Source: Pseudomonas sp. PSB18
GTDB lineage: Bacteria; Pseudomonadota; Gammaproteobacteria; Pseudomonadales; Pseudomonadaceae
NCBI RefSeq assembly: GCF_014596565.1
Contig: NZ_NOIN01000005.1
Coordinates: 389,300 to 453,299, forward strand
Length of the DNA: 64,000 nt
Direction: 5' to 3'
Translations under genes and position numbers: made by a program
The notes under the pieces: generated by a model
Database searches by the model: none
Told to the model about the DNA's origin: nothing
Seen by the model: only the letters and a program-made list of their open reading frames with translations
Part shown: positions 23,401-26,996 of the stretch, in pieces
How positions within the stretch are numbered: position 1 is the stretch's first letter
Layout: the number at the start of each line of letters is the position of its first letter

Positions 23401-24955
23401 CATCCGGGAACACCCCCAGGGCCAGCAGCCGGTGGGCGACCTGGTTCGCCCGGGTGTTCAGTTCACCGTAAGTCAGGGTCTGGCCTTCATGGACCACCGC
23501 CACCGCGCTCGGCTGCGCGGCGGCCCGCGCTTCGAACAGGCCGTGGATCGTGCGGTCGTGCTCATACCGCTGTTCATCGCTCGCGTTCCAGGCCTGGAGC
23601 AGACGGGCTTCAGCCGGTGTCGGCAGGACAAAGTCATGGATCGGCAGCGTATCGTCACCCAGTCCCTGCTCCAGCACGTGGACGAAGCGCTCGGCCATTG
23701 CCTCGATTTCATCGGCCTGCAGGAACGCCTGGTTGTAGATCCAGTGCACCCAGGCATTTTTCTCGTTGGGGTTGGTCCGGAAATGGATCGCCAGGGGCAT
23801 CTGTTCCTGGCCGTTGGAACTCTTCACCGAATAGGCCGTGGCGTCGCCGAACCGGTACAGGTAGTTCTCTTCCTCGTAGGAGAACGACACGTCGAACAGC
23901 TGGGCACGATTGTCACGCCGCAGCTCAAGGGAGCGATGAATGTCGCTTAGAGGGAACCGCTGGTAGCGATAGTCCTGCTTGAGCGCACGCGCAACCTCTT
24001 GGATCAGCTCGCCGAATGACAGGTCGTCGGCGAATCTCAGGCGCATGGCACTGACCTGGGTGAACAACCCCACGGTCTGTTTGAAGGTCGGATTGGAGCG
24101 ATTGAGGATCGGCAGGCCCACCACCAGTTCGTCGCGCTGGGTCGTGCGGACAAAGTACACGTACAACGTCGCCAACAGCACCGGGAAACGCGAGACCTGA
24201 TGAGTGAGCGCCAGAGCGTCGATCCGCTCGTTCAACGTCTGCGGGAAAGACGTCATGGCATGGGCGCTGGGCACCACGGGCTCGACGAAGCGATCACGGT
24301 AACGGGCAGTGAACAATGGATCCGGCACATCCCGGTATTTATCGAGCCAGTAGGCCTGGTCCCGCTGGAAACGGTCCGATTCGTGGTAACGCGCGTCATC
24401 CTCGATGAACCCGGCATAGGACGGTGCCGACAGGTCAGGCTCGCGGTTTTCCCCCAGGGCGTTGTACAGGTCACTGAGGGAGGCGAGCATCAGGTTGATG
24501 CCCCAGCCGTCCTGGATGATGTGGTGCAGGTTGACGACGAAATAGAACGAAGCGTCATCGAGCTTGACCAGGTAGAAGCGAAACAGCGGCCCCTTATCGA
24601 GCTCAAATGGCACTTCCAGCCCCTGTTGTACCCAGGTCTGGGCCGCGGTCTGCGGTTCGGGGCGATTGGAGAAGTCGATCAGCGGGACCCGTACCTCCAG
24701 CGACTCGACCAGGGTCTGCATGGGCACGCCGTCGCCACCGACGTCGCAGTGCAGGACCGTGCGCAAGGCATCGTGCTTGCGGACCAACAGCTCGACCGCC
24801 TGCTGGATACGATCAGGGTCGACGGCACCCCGGATGTGAAGGTAGCCACCCATGGTGTACAGGGGGGAATCGCCCTTGGTCATCTGGTCCAGCCAGATGT
24901 CCCGCTGGGACGCCGTCAGCGGATAGGTTGCCGCAAGCTCCAGGGACTGGTTCAT
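1..24955 (-). CDS. Giant lipopeptide NRPS, eight modules visible, C-terminus outside window
   Basis: Nonribosomal peptide synthetase with (C-A-T)x7 followed by C-A cut by the window edge. The frame is open for 8,318 codons, and all seven visible carrier serines lie in this frame (residues about 1020, 2122, 3191, 4258, 5325, 6397, 7471). Start ATG at 24955 follows a G-rich stretch. The first C domain has canonical HHxxxDG (residues 144-150) and, being at the protein N-terminus, should be a lipo-initiating starter domain. C domains 2-8 all carry HH[L/I]xxxxGD near their N-terminus, the signature of dual condensation/epimerisation domains; no separate E domain is present. Pocket residues read by hand predict Thr-Pro-Ala-Ala-Ala-Val-Val-Thr. 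This agrees with my recollection of the corpeptin N-terminus (Dhb-Pro-Ala-Ala-Ala-Val), Dhb coming from Thr. It lies downstream of syrP-like and syrD-like genes on the same strand. The exact product is inferred. Confidence 0.95.
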   Translation of the reverse strand, partial: MNQSLELAATYPLTASQRDIWLDQMTKGDSPLYTMGGYLHIRGAVDPDRIQQAVELLVRKHDALRTVLHCDVGGDGVPMQTLVESLEVRVPLIDFSNRPEPQTAAQTWVQQGLEVPFELDKGPLFRFYLVKLDDASFYFVVNLHHIIQDGWGINLMLASLSDLYNALGENREPDLSAPSYAGFIEDDARYHESDRFQRDQAYWLDKYRDVPDPLFTARYRDRFVEPVVPSAHAMTSFPQTLNERIDALALTHQVSRFPVLLATLYVYFVRTTQRDELVVGLPILNRSNPTFKQTVGLFTQVSAMRLRFADDLSFGELIQEVARALKQDYRYQRFPLSDIHRSLELRRDNRAQLFDVSFSYEEENYLYRFGDATAYSVKSSNGQEQMPLAIHFRTNPNEKNAWVHWIYNQAFLQADEIEAMAERFVHVLEQGLGDDTLPIHDFVLPTPAEARLLQAWNASDEQRYEHDRTIHGLFEARAAAQPSAVAVVHEGQTLTYGELNTRANQVAHRLLALGVFPDDRVAICVERGLDMIIGLLGILKSGAGYVPLDPAYPQDRLAFMLEDSSPVALLTQAALQDQVPALSVPVLLLDQPEAAGFAEQPRHDPNIGTLASHHLAYVIYTSGSTGLPKGVMVEHRNVARLFSATQPWFDFGPQDVWALFHSFAFDFSVWEIWGALTHGGRLLVVPQLVSRSPQDCYALLCEAGVTVLNQTPSAFRQLIAAQGESELRHSLRQVIFGGEALETGILKPWYAREINAGTQLVNMYGITETTVHVTYRALQAADAQLIGVSPIGKRIPDLRLYLLDKYGKPVPKGVEGELYVGGAGVARGYLNRPELNETRFLPDPFDTDANARMYRTGDLGRWLNNGELQYLGRNDEQVKIRGFRIELGEIEAALSACEGVSEAVVIAREDEPGDKRLVAYVIAREDAQPSAVDLRTHLLASLADYMVPSAFVMLEAFPLTTNGKLDRKALPAPDSQAFARRSYEAPVGRIEVTLAALWAELLGVEQVGRHDRFFELGGHSLLAVKLIERMRQLDLNADVGVLFGQPTLETLAAATSTSGGVVVPENRIPQDVERITPDMLPLATLTQGEIDRIVATVPGGADNVQDIYGLVPLQEGILYHHLATSEGDPYLLQALLRFGTRQQLDAFGQALQAVIARHDILRTSVAWEGLGEPVQVVWREARLMVEELVLDPAEGDIADQLQVRFDPRHTRFDLRQAPMMRIHFAEDAAGGSWVAVLLFHHLIDDATSLGMLGKEIDAHLQGRSAELPVSVPYRNYVAQVRLDSHPEQHEAFFSEMLGDVDEPTLPFGLQDVQGDGSGIEEATLALEVGLARRLRAQARRLGVSTASLHHLAWGQVVGRLSGRQDVVFGTVLMGRLHSGQEAGHALGMFVNTLPLRVEAGTQGVLAALQATHGRLATLLGHEHAPLSLAQRCSGVAAPAPLFSALMNYRQTAVAAQASEDAGQARIWAGAEILGGEERTNYPLSLSVDDLGDSFGLTVQAVAGIGAQRVCGYVHTVLEALADALDQDGNTPLHTLAFVPASERQQLLHDFNAFDAVYPSGLLVHQLFEAHAEAQPEIVALTYQGQSLSYGELNRLSNQIAHRLIELGVRADDRVAICVERSLEMVAGLVGILKAGAGYVPLDPAYPAERLVYMLEDSAPKVLLTQRSLQERFPTSDVPALLLDGEDRDAVGIDRQPSSNPDAQASGLNPDSLAYVIYTSGSTGQPKGVAMAHRALVNLMQWQIDQAAQQGRAAARTLQFAALGFDVAFQEVFSTLCAGGELSLIHADIRLNFHRLFEHICQQRIERLYLPCIALQALAEAVAGDGEGSPLACDLKDVITAGEQLRITPQIRALFERLDGCRLHNHYGPTESHVTTALTLPDDVAAWPTLPAIGQPVANTRIYLLDEQQQPVPVGVAGEIHIGGVCVARGYLNRDDLTAERFVRDPFAVDEQARLYKTGDLGRYLPDGHIEYLGRNDDQIKIRGFRVELGEIESRLCQHGGVKEAVVVAREDQPGEKRLVAYITAQAVDAAPEADALRAHLQALLPDYMVPAAYVRLEKLPVSPNGKLDRRAMPAPEADAFASRAYEAPLGEVETTLAGLWADVLGVGQVGRHDHFFELGGHSLLAVKLIELMRKAGLSADVRVLFGQPTLAALAAAVGSRAEVSVPANGIAAGCERITPSMLPLVTLDQETLDRIVVGVPGGVGNVQDIYPLAPLQEGILYHHIAAEEGDPYLLQATFAMDSRAQLDGFVAALQAVIDRHDILRTALLREGLQAPLQVVLRQCRLTLEEQTLDPAKGDIAAQLQGLFDPRHCRLELDKAPLMRLACAWDNVHQRWVAVLLFHHIALDHTALDVMQEEMLAFLNGEGGRLEAAMPYRNYVAQTLLGVPREQHERFFRDMLADVDEPTLPFGLREVQGDGRGVEEVKLNVDPDLCRRLRLQARQLGVSAAALHHLAWARVLGRVSGREDVVFGTVLLGRMQSGEGADRALGMFINTLPLRVDVGAQSVRAGVKTTHARLTALLGHEHASLALAQRCSGVPASLPLFSALLNYRHSPLQDGDSVDRWAGTQVLEVMERTNYPCMLSVDDQGTGFLLSVQTAGGVDARQVGAYMQTALASLVEALECAPESAINDLEILSENERRQVLQDFNATDAEYPLEQTVHGLFEDQVQRTPDALAVRHGEQRLGYRELNEQANRLAHYLRRQGVRPDSRVAICVERGIDMVVGLLAILKAGGGYVPLDPAYPVDRIAYMLEDSAPAVVLAQSATVGLLAGASMPVIDLGSGLWQDESVQNPEVTELTSSHLAYVIYTSGSTGLPKGVMIEHRNTVNFLTWAHRSFDAQTLSKTLFSTSLNFDLAVYECFAPLTSGGSIEVVTNVLELQHGEHDITLINTVPSALKALLESGGLGEGVDTVNVAGEALKRSLVEALFEQTSVKRLCNLYGPSETTTYSSWVSMAREDGFAAHIGKPVANTQFYLLDEHKQPVPMGVPGEIYIGGAGVARGYLNRDDLTAERFLKDPFSAVPNARMYKTGDLGRYLPDGNIEYLGRNDDQVKIRGFRIELGEIEAKLAQHDAVKEAVVLAREDVPGDKRLVAYFTPANDTADIETLRSHLQAQLPEYMVPVAYVRLDAMPLTPNGKLDRKALPAPEHDALITRGYEAPRGETETVLAQIWQDLLGLQQIGRHDHFFELGGHSLLAVSLIERMRQVGLSADVRVLFSQPTLAALAVAVGNDGGNEVKVPANLIASDCQRITPDMLPLVTLSQDAIDRIIATVPGGAANVQDIYPLAPLQEGILYHHLAAEQGDPYVLQAQFAFDSRERLDDFTQALQGVIDRHDILRTAMAWEGLDEPVQVVWREASLGIEQVELLSEDDDVAVQLNTRQHLDIRQAPLMRIRFAQDGANRRWVATLLFHHMALDHTALEVVRHEMQAHLSGQADQLGDAVPYRNYVAQARLGVSREEHEAFFHEMLGAIDEPTLPFGLQDVRGDGSDVEEARQEVAIDLSHRLRSQARRLGVSAASLHHLAWALVLGRVSGREEVVFGTVLMGRMQGGAGADRALGMFINTLPLGVQVGAQSVRDGVLATHARLTGLLGHEHASLALAQRCSSVVAPTPLFSALLNYRHSMAEPLALQPSSGWQGIEALGGEERTNYPLALSVDDLGEGFSLTVQAVSGVGARRVAAYMEAALATLAQALECAPESSLADLSILPAAEREQLLVAFNATDAEFPLEQTVHGLFEEQVQRTPDAVAVLHGDQRLSYGELNEQANRLAHYLRRQGVRPDSRVAICVERGLDMVVGLLAILKAGGGYVPLDPAYPADRIAYMLEDSAPAVVLAQTATLGLLADATMPVIDLGSGRWQDESVSNPEVAGLTSSHLAYVIYTSGSTGLPKGVMIEHRNTVNFLTWAHRSFDAQTLSKTLFSTSLNFDLAVYECFAPLTSGGSIEVVTNVLELQHGEHDITLINTVPSALKALLESGGLGEGVDTVNVAGEALKRSLVEALFEQTSVKRLCNLYGPSETTTYSSWVSMAREDGFAAHIGKPVANTQFYLLDEHKQPVPLGVPGEIYIGGAGVARGYLNRDDLTAERFLTDPFSATPNARMYKTGDLGRYLPDGNIEYLGRNDDQVKIRGFRIELGEIEAKLAQHDAVKEAVVLAREDVPGDKRLVAYFTQSEAVDIEALRSHLQAQLPEYMVPVAYVHLDKLPLTPNGKLDRKALPAPEHDALITRGYEAPQGEIETTLAQIWQDLLKVERVGRHDHFFELGGHSLLAVSLIERMRQAGLSADVRILFNQSTLAALASAIGGGSEVSVPANLIPSDCEHITPAMLPLVSLDQDAIDRIVATVPGGAANVQDIYPLAPLQEGILYHHLAAEQGDPYVLQAQFAFDSRERLDDFTQALQGVIDRHDILRTAMAWEGLDEPVQVVWRNASLGVEQVLLRDEDGDIAGQLQARFDARHHRLDIRQAPLMCIRFAQDATHQRWVATLLFHHMALDHTALEVVRHEMQAHLLGQAGQLAAAMPYRNYVAQARLGVSQQEHEGFFRDMLGDVDEPTLPFGLHDVQGAGQGIEEATLALASSLSHDLRIQARRLGVSAASLVHLAWAQVLGRVSGRDDVVFGTVLMGRMQGGEGADRALGMFINTLPLRVNLGQAAVRAGVRATHGRLTALLGHEHASLALAQRCSGVAAPTPLFSALLNYRHTDANQAPSAWSGIEVLSGEERTNYPLMLSVDDLGEDFSLTVQVVSGIGAPRICAYMETALATLAQALECAPESSLADLPILPAAEREQLLVAFNATEAEYPLEQTVHGLFEEQVQRTPEAMAVRHGDQRLSYRELNEQANRLAHYLRGQGVRPDSRVAICVERGLDMVVGLLAILKAGGGYVPLDPAYPADRIAYMLEDSAPAVVLAQSATVGLLAGASMPVIDLGSGLWQDESVQNPEVTELTSSHLAYVIYTSGSTGLPKGVMIEHRNTVNFLTWAHRSFDAQTLSKTLFSTSLNFDLAVYECFAPLTSGGSIEVVTNVLELQHGEHDITLINTVPSALKALLESGGLGEGVDTVNVAGEALKRSLVEALFEQTSVKRLCNLYGPSETTTYSSWVSMAREDGFAAHIGKPVANTQFYLLNEHKQPVPLGVPGEIYIGGAGVARGYLNRDDLTAERFLKDPFSREPNARMYKTGDLGRYLPDGNIEYLGRNDDQVKIRGFRIELGEIEAKLAQHDAVKETVVLAREDVPGDKRLVAYFTPANDTADIETLRSHLQGQLPEYMVPVAYVRLDAMPLTPNGKLDRKALPAPEHDALITRGYEAPQGETEIALAQLWSEVLKVERVGRHDHFFELGGHSLLAVSLIERMRQAGLSADVRVLFGQPTLMALAAAVGSGSEIVVPDNGIPPGCTRITPDMLTLTHLDQEAIDHIASKVPGGMGNVQDIYPLAPLQEGILYHHLAAEQGDPYVLQSQFAFDNRARLDEFVQALQVVIDRHDILRTAIVWEGLDEPQQVVWREARLGLETFVADPQAGAVSEQLHSRFNARHYALDLTQAPLMRLAFAEDQPNQRWIAMLLFHHIALDHAAMKVVQREMLAYLQGRADQLDTPAPYRNYVAQARLGVSREEHEGFFSDMLGDVDEPTLPFGLHDVQGDGDDIETATQLLDSDLSRRLRRLARQSGVGAASLHHLAWAQVLGRVSGRSDVVFGTVLMGRMQGGEGADRALGMFINTLPLRVGVDERDVKAGVKEVHGRLTALLGHEHAPLALAQRCSAVAAPTPLFSALLNYRNSSEQANGQDTLAAWQDIETLGGEARTNYPLTLSVDDLGEDFALTVLASHGVGAQRICAYMETALHSLAKALEFNPTTCLHSLEVLPQVERRQVLMGFNATCRRYPQQRTVNDLFEAQVQAHPDAVAVVHDEQRLTYRELNARANRLARHLIGLGTQLGDSVAIGLARSTDLLVSQLAVLKCAAVYVPLDVNAPVERQQFMVQDSGAQLVLTLSTLVVPEGVQRLDLDTVELDESADNLDLTQDAESVAYIMYTSGSTGMPKGVLVPHRAINRLVINNGYADFNQQDRVAFASNPAFDASTLDVWAPLLNGGCVVVVEQDVLLSRERFAALLTEQSVSVLWMTAGLFHQYADGLLPVFKQLRYLIVGGDVLEPAVIARVLKDGAPQHLLNGYGPTEATTFTTTYEIKNVGEGGIPIGHPIGNTRVYVLDANQQPVPVGVAGELYIGGDGVANGYLNRPELTAEKFVADPFSADPAALLYRTGDLARWRADGAVDYLGRNDDQVKIRGFRIELGEIEARLAQHEAVKDCVVLAREDVPGEKRLVAYFTQALDVDIEALRAHLQGQLPEYMVPVAYMRLDAWPLTANGKLDRRALPAPDLDSLATRAYEAPQGEVEATLAQLWQDLLNVERIGRHDHFFELGGHSLLAVTLIERMRQAGLSADVRVLFSQPTLAALAAAVGSGKEVKVPVNLIACGCERITPDMLTLIQLDQEAIDQVVATVPGGARNVQDIYPLAPLQEGIHYHHLAAEQGDPYVLKILFEVRSRDRLSAFAAALQHVIDRHDILRTSVVWQGFDSPVQVVWRNAPLAVDEVALAAGAGDVATLLQERFDPRHYRLDITRAPMMRLVFAQDAANQRWVAMLLFHHMALDHTAMEVVRHEMQAHLLGEAEPLAAAVPYRNYVAQARLGVSQAEHEAFFREMLGDVDEPTLPFGLQDVQGDGRDIEEARLPVDLSLSLRLRAQARQLGVSAASLVHLAWGQVLGQVSGKPDVVFGTVLMGRMQGGDGADRALGMFINTLPLRVDVGDQGVRDGVNATHARLTGLLGHEHASLALAQRCSGVAAPMPLFGALLNYRHSAVDGHSSETLAGWEGIETLDIEERTNYPLSLSVDDLGEGFGLTALAVPQIGAQRVCVYMNVALEHLVEALEQAPQTRLDSLSILPADERQQVVADFNASTRSYPRDSTVHGLFEAQVQAHPDAVAVVHAGHGLTYRELNARANRLARHLTGLGTQLGDSVAIGLARSVDLLVSQLAVLKCAAVYVPLDVNAPVERQQFMVQDSGARVVLTLSTMVVPEGVQRMDLDTVELDESADNLDLTQDAESVAYIMYTSGSTGMPKGVLVPHRAISRLVINNGYADFNQQDRVAFASNPAFDASTLDVWAPLLNGGCVVVVEQDVLLNQERFAALLTEQSVSVLWMTAGLFHQYADGLLPVFKQLRYLIVGGDVLDPAVIARVLKDGAPQHLLNGYGPTEATTFTTTYEIKNVGEGGIPIGRPIGNTRVYVLDANQQPVPVGVAGELYIGGDGVALGYLNRPELTAEKFVADPFSADPAALLYRTGDLARWRADGTVDYLGRNDDQVKIRGFRVELGEIEARLGQCVGVKDAVVVARQDEAGPKRLVGYVIPEADVSLSVHDLRSQLASTLAEYMVPSAFVVLPSFPLTANGKLDRRALPAPDADAYASREYEAPQGEVEQTLARLWAEVLKVEQVGRHDHFFELGGHSLLAVTLIERMRQVGLSADVRVLFSQPTLAALAAAVGSGKEVEVPANLIESGCGRITPAMLPLVSLDQETIDRIVATVPGGASNVQDIYPLAPLQEGILYHHLAAEQGDPYVLQSQFAFDNRERLDAFVDALQGVIDRHDILRTSVAWEGLDEPVQLVWRHVRLEPQCFEADATAGDVATQLASRFDARHYRLDLRRAPMLQLVYAQDEAQDEAQERWVATLLFHHMALDHTALEVVQHEMQAHLIGEAGQLTEAVPYRNYVAQARLGMSEAEHEAFFREMLADVDEPTLPFGLAQVQGDGRGIGEVSEALGHALSLRLRTQARLLGVSAASLVHLAWAQVLSMATGQKDVVFGTVLLGRMQGGEGADRALGMFINTLPVRVPVDEQSVRDAVRMTHGRLTGLLGHEHASLALAQRCSGVAAPTPLFSALLNYRHSATQITDEVLSAWSGMQRLSSEERTNYPLTLNVDDLGDDFSLTVQVDAQLSAQRISGYMQVALQSLVDALEHAPQTPMHSLTVLPAAERRQLLETWNASDAVYADDALIHRQFEAWAAAQSDAVAVVFEDRTLTYGELNARANQLAHRLLALGIRPDDRVAICVERGLDMIIGLLGILKAGAGYVPLDPAYPQERLAFMLDDSAPVALLTQSHLLAHLPGLSASVLLLDQPETAGIAQQPQHNPGLETLTSRHLAYVIYTSGSTGLPKGVMVEHRNVARLFSATQAWFDFGPQDVWALFHSFAFDFSVWEIWGALTHGGRLLVVPQLVSRSPQDCYTLLCEAGVTVLNQTPSAFRQLIAAQGESDLNHSLRQVIFGGEALETGILKPWYAREANAGTQLVNMYGITETTVHVT
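2435..5659 (-). other. NRPS module 7: dual C/E - A(Val) - T
   Basis: Valine pocket D-A-L-W-I-G-G-T-F. Its C domain carries HHLAAEQGD (dual C/E) and HHMALDH. The carrier serine codon is at 2,543-2,545. Confidence 0.82.
5660..8874 (-). other. NRPS module 6: dual C/E - A(Val) - T
   Basis: The pocket reads D-A-L-W-I-G-G-T-F, the well-known valine code. The C domain has HHLAAEQGD and HHIALDH. The A domain is nearly the same as that of module 7, offset by about 3.2 kb. The carrier serine codon is at 5,765-5,767. Confidence 0.82.
8875..12074 (-). other. NRPS module 5: dual C/E - A(Ala) - T
   Basis: Third alanine-type pocket in a row (D-L-Y-N-N-A-L-T-Y), with a dual C/E signature HHLAAEQGD. Part of its A domain (about 10,161-10,240) is nearly identical in DNA to module 3 (about 16,562-16,640) but differs from module 4. 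The carrier serine codon is at 8,981-8,983. Confidence 0.75.
12075..15274 (-). other. NRPS module 4: dual C/E - A(Ala) - T
   Basis: Same pocket as module 3 (D-L-Y-N-N-A-L-T-Y), so alanine is predicted. HHLAAEQGD marks a dual C/E domain and HHMALDH is the condensation motif. The start of its C domain (about 14,930-15,110) is almost identical at DNA level to that of module 5 (about 11,741-11,920). The carrier serine codon is at 12,182-12,184. Confidence 0.75.
15275..18479 (-). other. NRPS module 3: dual C/E - A(Ala) - T
   Basis: The pocket reads D-L-Y-N-N-A-L-T-Y, close to the alanine code D-L-F-N-N-A-L-T-Y. C domain: HHIAAEEGD (dual C/E) and HHIALDH in place of HHxxxDG. The A domain is almost the same as those of modules 4 and 5. 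The carrier serine codon is at 15,383-15,385. Confidence 0.75.
18480..21789 (-). other. NRPS module 2: dual C/E - A(Pro) - T
   Basis: The pocket reads D-V-Q-Y-I-A-H-V-T. Known proline codes are D-V-Q-[L/F/Y]-I-A-H-V-V, so proline is predicted with one conservative change at the ninth position. The condensation motif is HHLIDDA rather than HHxxxDG, unlike the other modules. HHLATSEGD near the domain start marks a dual C/E domain that would epimerise residue 1. The carrier serine codon is at 18,590-18,592. Confidence 0.8.
21790..24955 (-). other. NRPS module 1: starter C - A(Thr) - T
   Basis: The first domain resembles starter condensation domains that load a 3-hydroxy fatty acid; its HHxxxDG is intact. 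The A domain core TSGSTG is near 23,090. Pocket residues at GrsA positions 235/236/239/278/299/301/322/330/331 read D-F-W-N-I-G-M-V-H, the usual Pseudomonas threonine code. In peptins the first residue is usually dehydrated to Dhb. The carrier domain LGGHSL serine codon is at 21,896-21,898. Confidence 0.88.
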
Positions 24956-25215
24956 ACGCTGCCCCCCGTCACTTGTACACCGGCAGATTCCGGACGACGG
25001 CTGGCCGAATGGCCCATTGCGACAACAACGCCCACAGCAAAGAAAAATGTCATACGTTCCTTCTCAGATATTTGTCAGTACTGCCCGGGCAAACGCAACG
25101 GGGCACGCCTGGAGTTGATGATGCAGATGCGCGCAGACAGCCGGCGCCACCCGGCAGGCGGTCCACTGCTGTCGGGCGGGTTTGATGTCAGGCGTCTTTC
25201 ACGGGTTGGCAGAGG

Positions 25216-25231
25216 TGTTGTCGCGACAACA
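25216..25231. promoter_or_regulatory. 16-bp perfect palindrome between exporter and NRPS genes
   Basis: TGTTGTCGCGACAACA is a perfect dyad just after the exporter stop codon, in the 309-bp gap before the NRPS start. It has no loop and no T-tract, so it looks more like a protein-binding site than a terminator. The inner TGTC...GACA half-sites resemble those of the shared box at 28,235 and 60,565, but with a shorter spacer. Role inferred. Confidence 0.4.
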
Positions 25232-25264
25232 TCGCCAGCCGGACGGTGCAGTCAGAACAGCCAT

Positions 25265-26962
25265 TCAGGCGCGCTTGTCGCGAATGGCGCAGTTGATATC
25301 GGAGACGATGTGCCCGTCCGCCAGCTTGATGATCCGGTCGGCCAGCTGGAAGTACTGGTCGTCATGGGTGATGATCAGCACCGTCTTGCCGCGCCGCTTG
25401 AGGTCGGGCAGCAGTTCCTCGTAGAAGAACTTCTTGAACGGCGGATCCTGGTCGGCGGCCCATTCGTCGAGCACATACACCGGTCGGTCTTCCATGTAGG
25501 CGCATACCAGGGCCAGGCGTTTCTGCTGGCCATAGGACAAGGCCTTGAGGGTCGAATAACCGAGTCCTTCGATCTTGATCTTGTCGGCCAACCCGAGGGT
25601 TTCCAGGTACTTGCTCGCCAGGTCCGGGTTGCCCTCCTCTTCGTCGGGACCGATCAGGCGGTTGAACAGATGGAAGTCCGAGAACACCGCGGAAAACAGA
25701 TCGCGGTAGTCGCTGCGGCTCTCGTCGGTGATCGCCAAGCCGTCGAGCAGCACCTCTCCGCTTTGCGGGATATAGAGCCCGCACAACACCTTGGCCAGGG
25801 TGCTCTTGCCGCAACCGTTGCCGCCAACGATGTAGATCAGTTCACCGGCCTGTACCGTCAGGTCGATGGGCCCCAGGGAGAAACCGCTTCCGGCATGCTG
25901 ATCCTGATAATGCATCCGCACGCCCTTCAGCTCGATGCTGTCCCAGGTTTTCTTGTGCTCGAGCAGATGCACTTTCGGTGTCTCGACCGCAACGGGTTCG
26001 GGGTGCGGATCGTTGATCGCGAAGCCGAACTCCGCGAGCCGGGTACAGGCGACCCTGCCCGCCGCCAGCACCGGCATCGCCCCCACCAGCAGCGACAGCG
26101 GCCCCATGATGTAGAGCACCGCCAGCACACTGGCGGTCATGACCTTGGGATCGACCGTGCTGACCAGCGGCGCGGCGAACAGCAGGCAACCAATCAGCAA
26201 CGACAGGGTGAACTGGCCCACGTTGTCGGCGGCGGTGTACCACAGGCGCTCGACGAAGTTGTAGCGCGCCACCCGGGTCGAAGACGCCTCGATGGCGGAG
26301 CGGCCGAACCAGCGCCGGCGGATGCCGTTGAGCTTCAGTTCCTTGAGACCGAACACCAGGGCGTGGGTATATTCGTTGAATGCGGTGAATTCATCCCGAA
26401 CCCGATTGGTGGACCTGACGCCGCTGGCGAAGAAGAACAGGTACAAACCCACGCCCAGGACCATCAGCGAAACCGTCAAGGCCAGGACCACCCACGACAG
26501 GTACGCCAGGTAAGCGATGCCGAACAGGAAGACCGTCGCCTCCACCAGTACCGTGGGCATGACGATCAGCGTCGTGTTCAGTTGCGGGATGTCGTTGGTC
26601 AACATGGTCAGTACGTTGGGCGGACCGCGCCGGTCTACCTCTTCCAGCGGCGTGGCGAGGATCTTGCGACACAGCGCGATGCGCAACCGGGTCATGATCC
26701 GCATGCTGGCGTAGGCCGGGAACAGCGCGGCACCGTTGCGCAGGATCAGCGCTATGGCACTGAGCCCGACAAACCAGTACAGCGCCTGCATGCGATCGCC
26801 GTCATTGTGGATGGCCTGGTTGATCACGCTCACCACCGCGATGGACGCGACCCCGCTGATGACACCACAAATCAAGGTGAAAAACGTTAGCCAGGGATGG
26901 TTGCGCCACAGCAAGCGCATGACCGAACCCGGCTTGGGTTTCTTCTCTTTCTGGTTTTTCAT
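25265..26962 (-). CDS. syrD: Cyclic (lipo)peptide ABC exporter, SyrD/PvdE type
   Basis: 565-residue half-transporter that fuses an N-terminal six-helix membrane domain (about residues 20-310) to a C-terminal ATPase. Walker A GGNGCGKST is at 380-388, signature LSYGQ at 475-479, Walker B VYVLDE at 495-500 and the H-loop His at 533. Length and layout match the cyclic-peptide transporter family that includes SyrD (syringomycin export) and PvdE (pyoverdine). It should act as a homodimer in the inner membrane and move the lipopeptide to the periplasm. GAGGA precedes the ATG. It begins 34 bp after the syrP-like gene on the same strand and is followed by the NRPS after 309 bp, so the three are probably co-transcribed. 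Which of the two lipopeptides it exports cannot be told from sequence. Confidence 0.93.
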   Translation of the reverse strand: MKNQKEKKPKPGSVMRLLWRNHPWLTFFTLICGVISGVASIAVVSVINQAIHNDGDRMQALYWFVGLSAIALILRNGAALFPAYASMRIMTRLRIALCRKILATPLEEVDRRGPPNVLTMLTNDIPQLNTTLIVMPTVLVEATVFLFGIAYLAYLSWVVLALTVSLMVLGVGLYLFFFASGVRSTNRVRDEFTAFNEYTHALVFGLKELKLNGIRRRWFGRSAIEASSTRVARYNFVERLWYTAADNVGQFTLSLLIGCLLFAAPLVSTVDPKVMTASVLAVLYIMGPLSLLVGAMPVLAAGRVACTRLAEFGFAINDPHPEPVAVETPKVHLLEHKKTWDSIELKGVRMHYQDQHAGSGFSLGPIDLTVQAGELIYIVGGNGCGKSTLAKVLCGLYIPQSGEVLLDGLAITDESRSDYRDLFSAVFSDFHLFNRLIGPDEEEGNPDLASKYLETLGLADKIKIEGLGYSTLKALSYGQQKRLALVCAYMEDRPVYVLDEWAADQDPPFKKFFYEELLPDLKRRGKTVLIITHDDQYFQLADRIIKLADGHIVSDINCAIRDKRA

Positions 26963-26996
26963 GGGTTGCTATCCTCGAATGAACTCGCGATATGGC

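Noticed and set aside
25216..25231. Reading the palindrome as a rho-independent terminator of the exporter
   Set aside because: It has no loop and no T-tract.
24200..26890. 896-codon plus-strand frame across the NRPS start and exporter
   Set aside because: It covers the antisense of two well-supported minus-strand genes and the gap between them; composition is that of a shadow frame.
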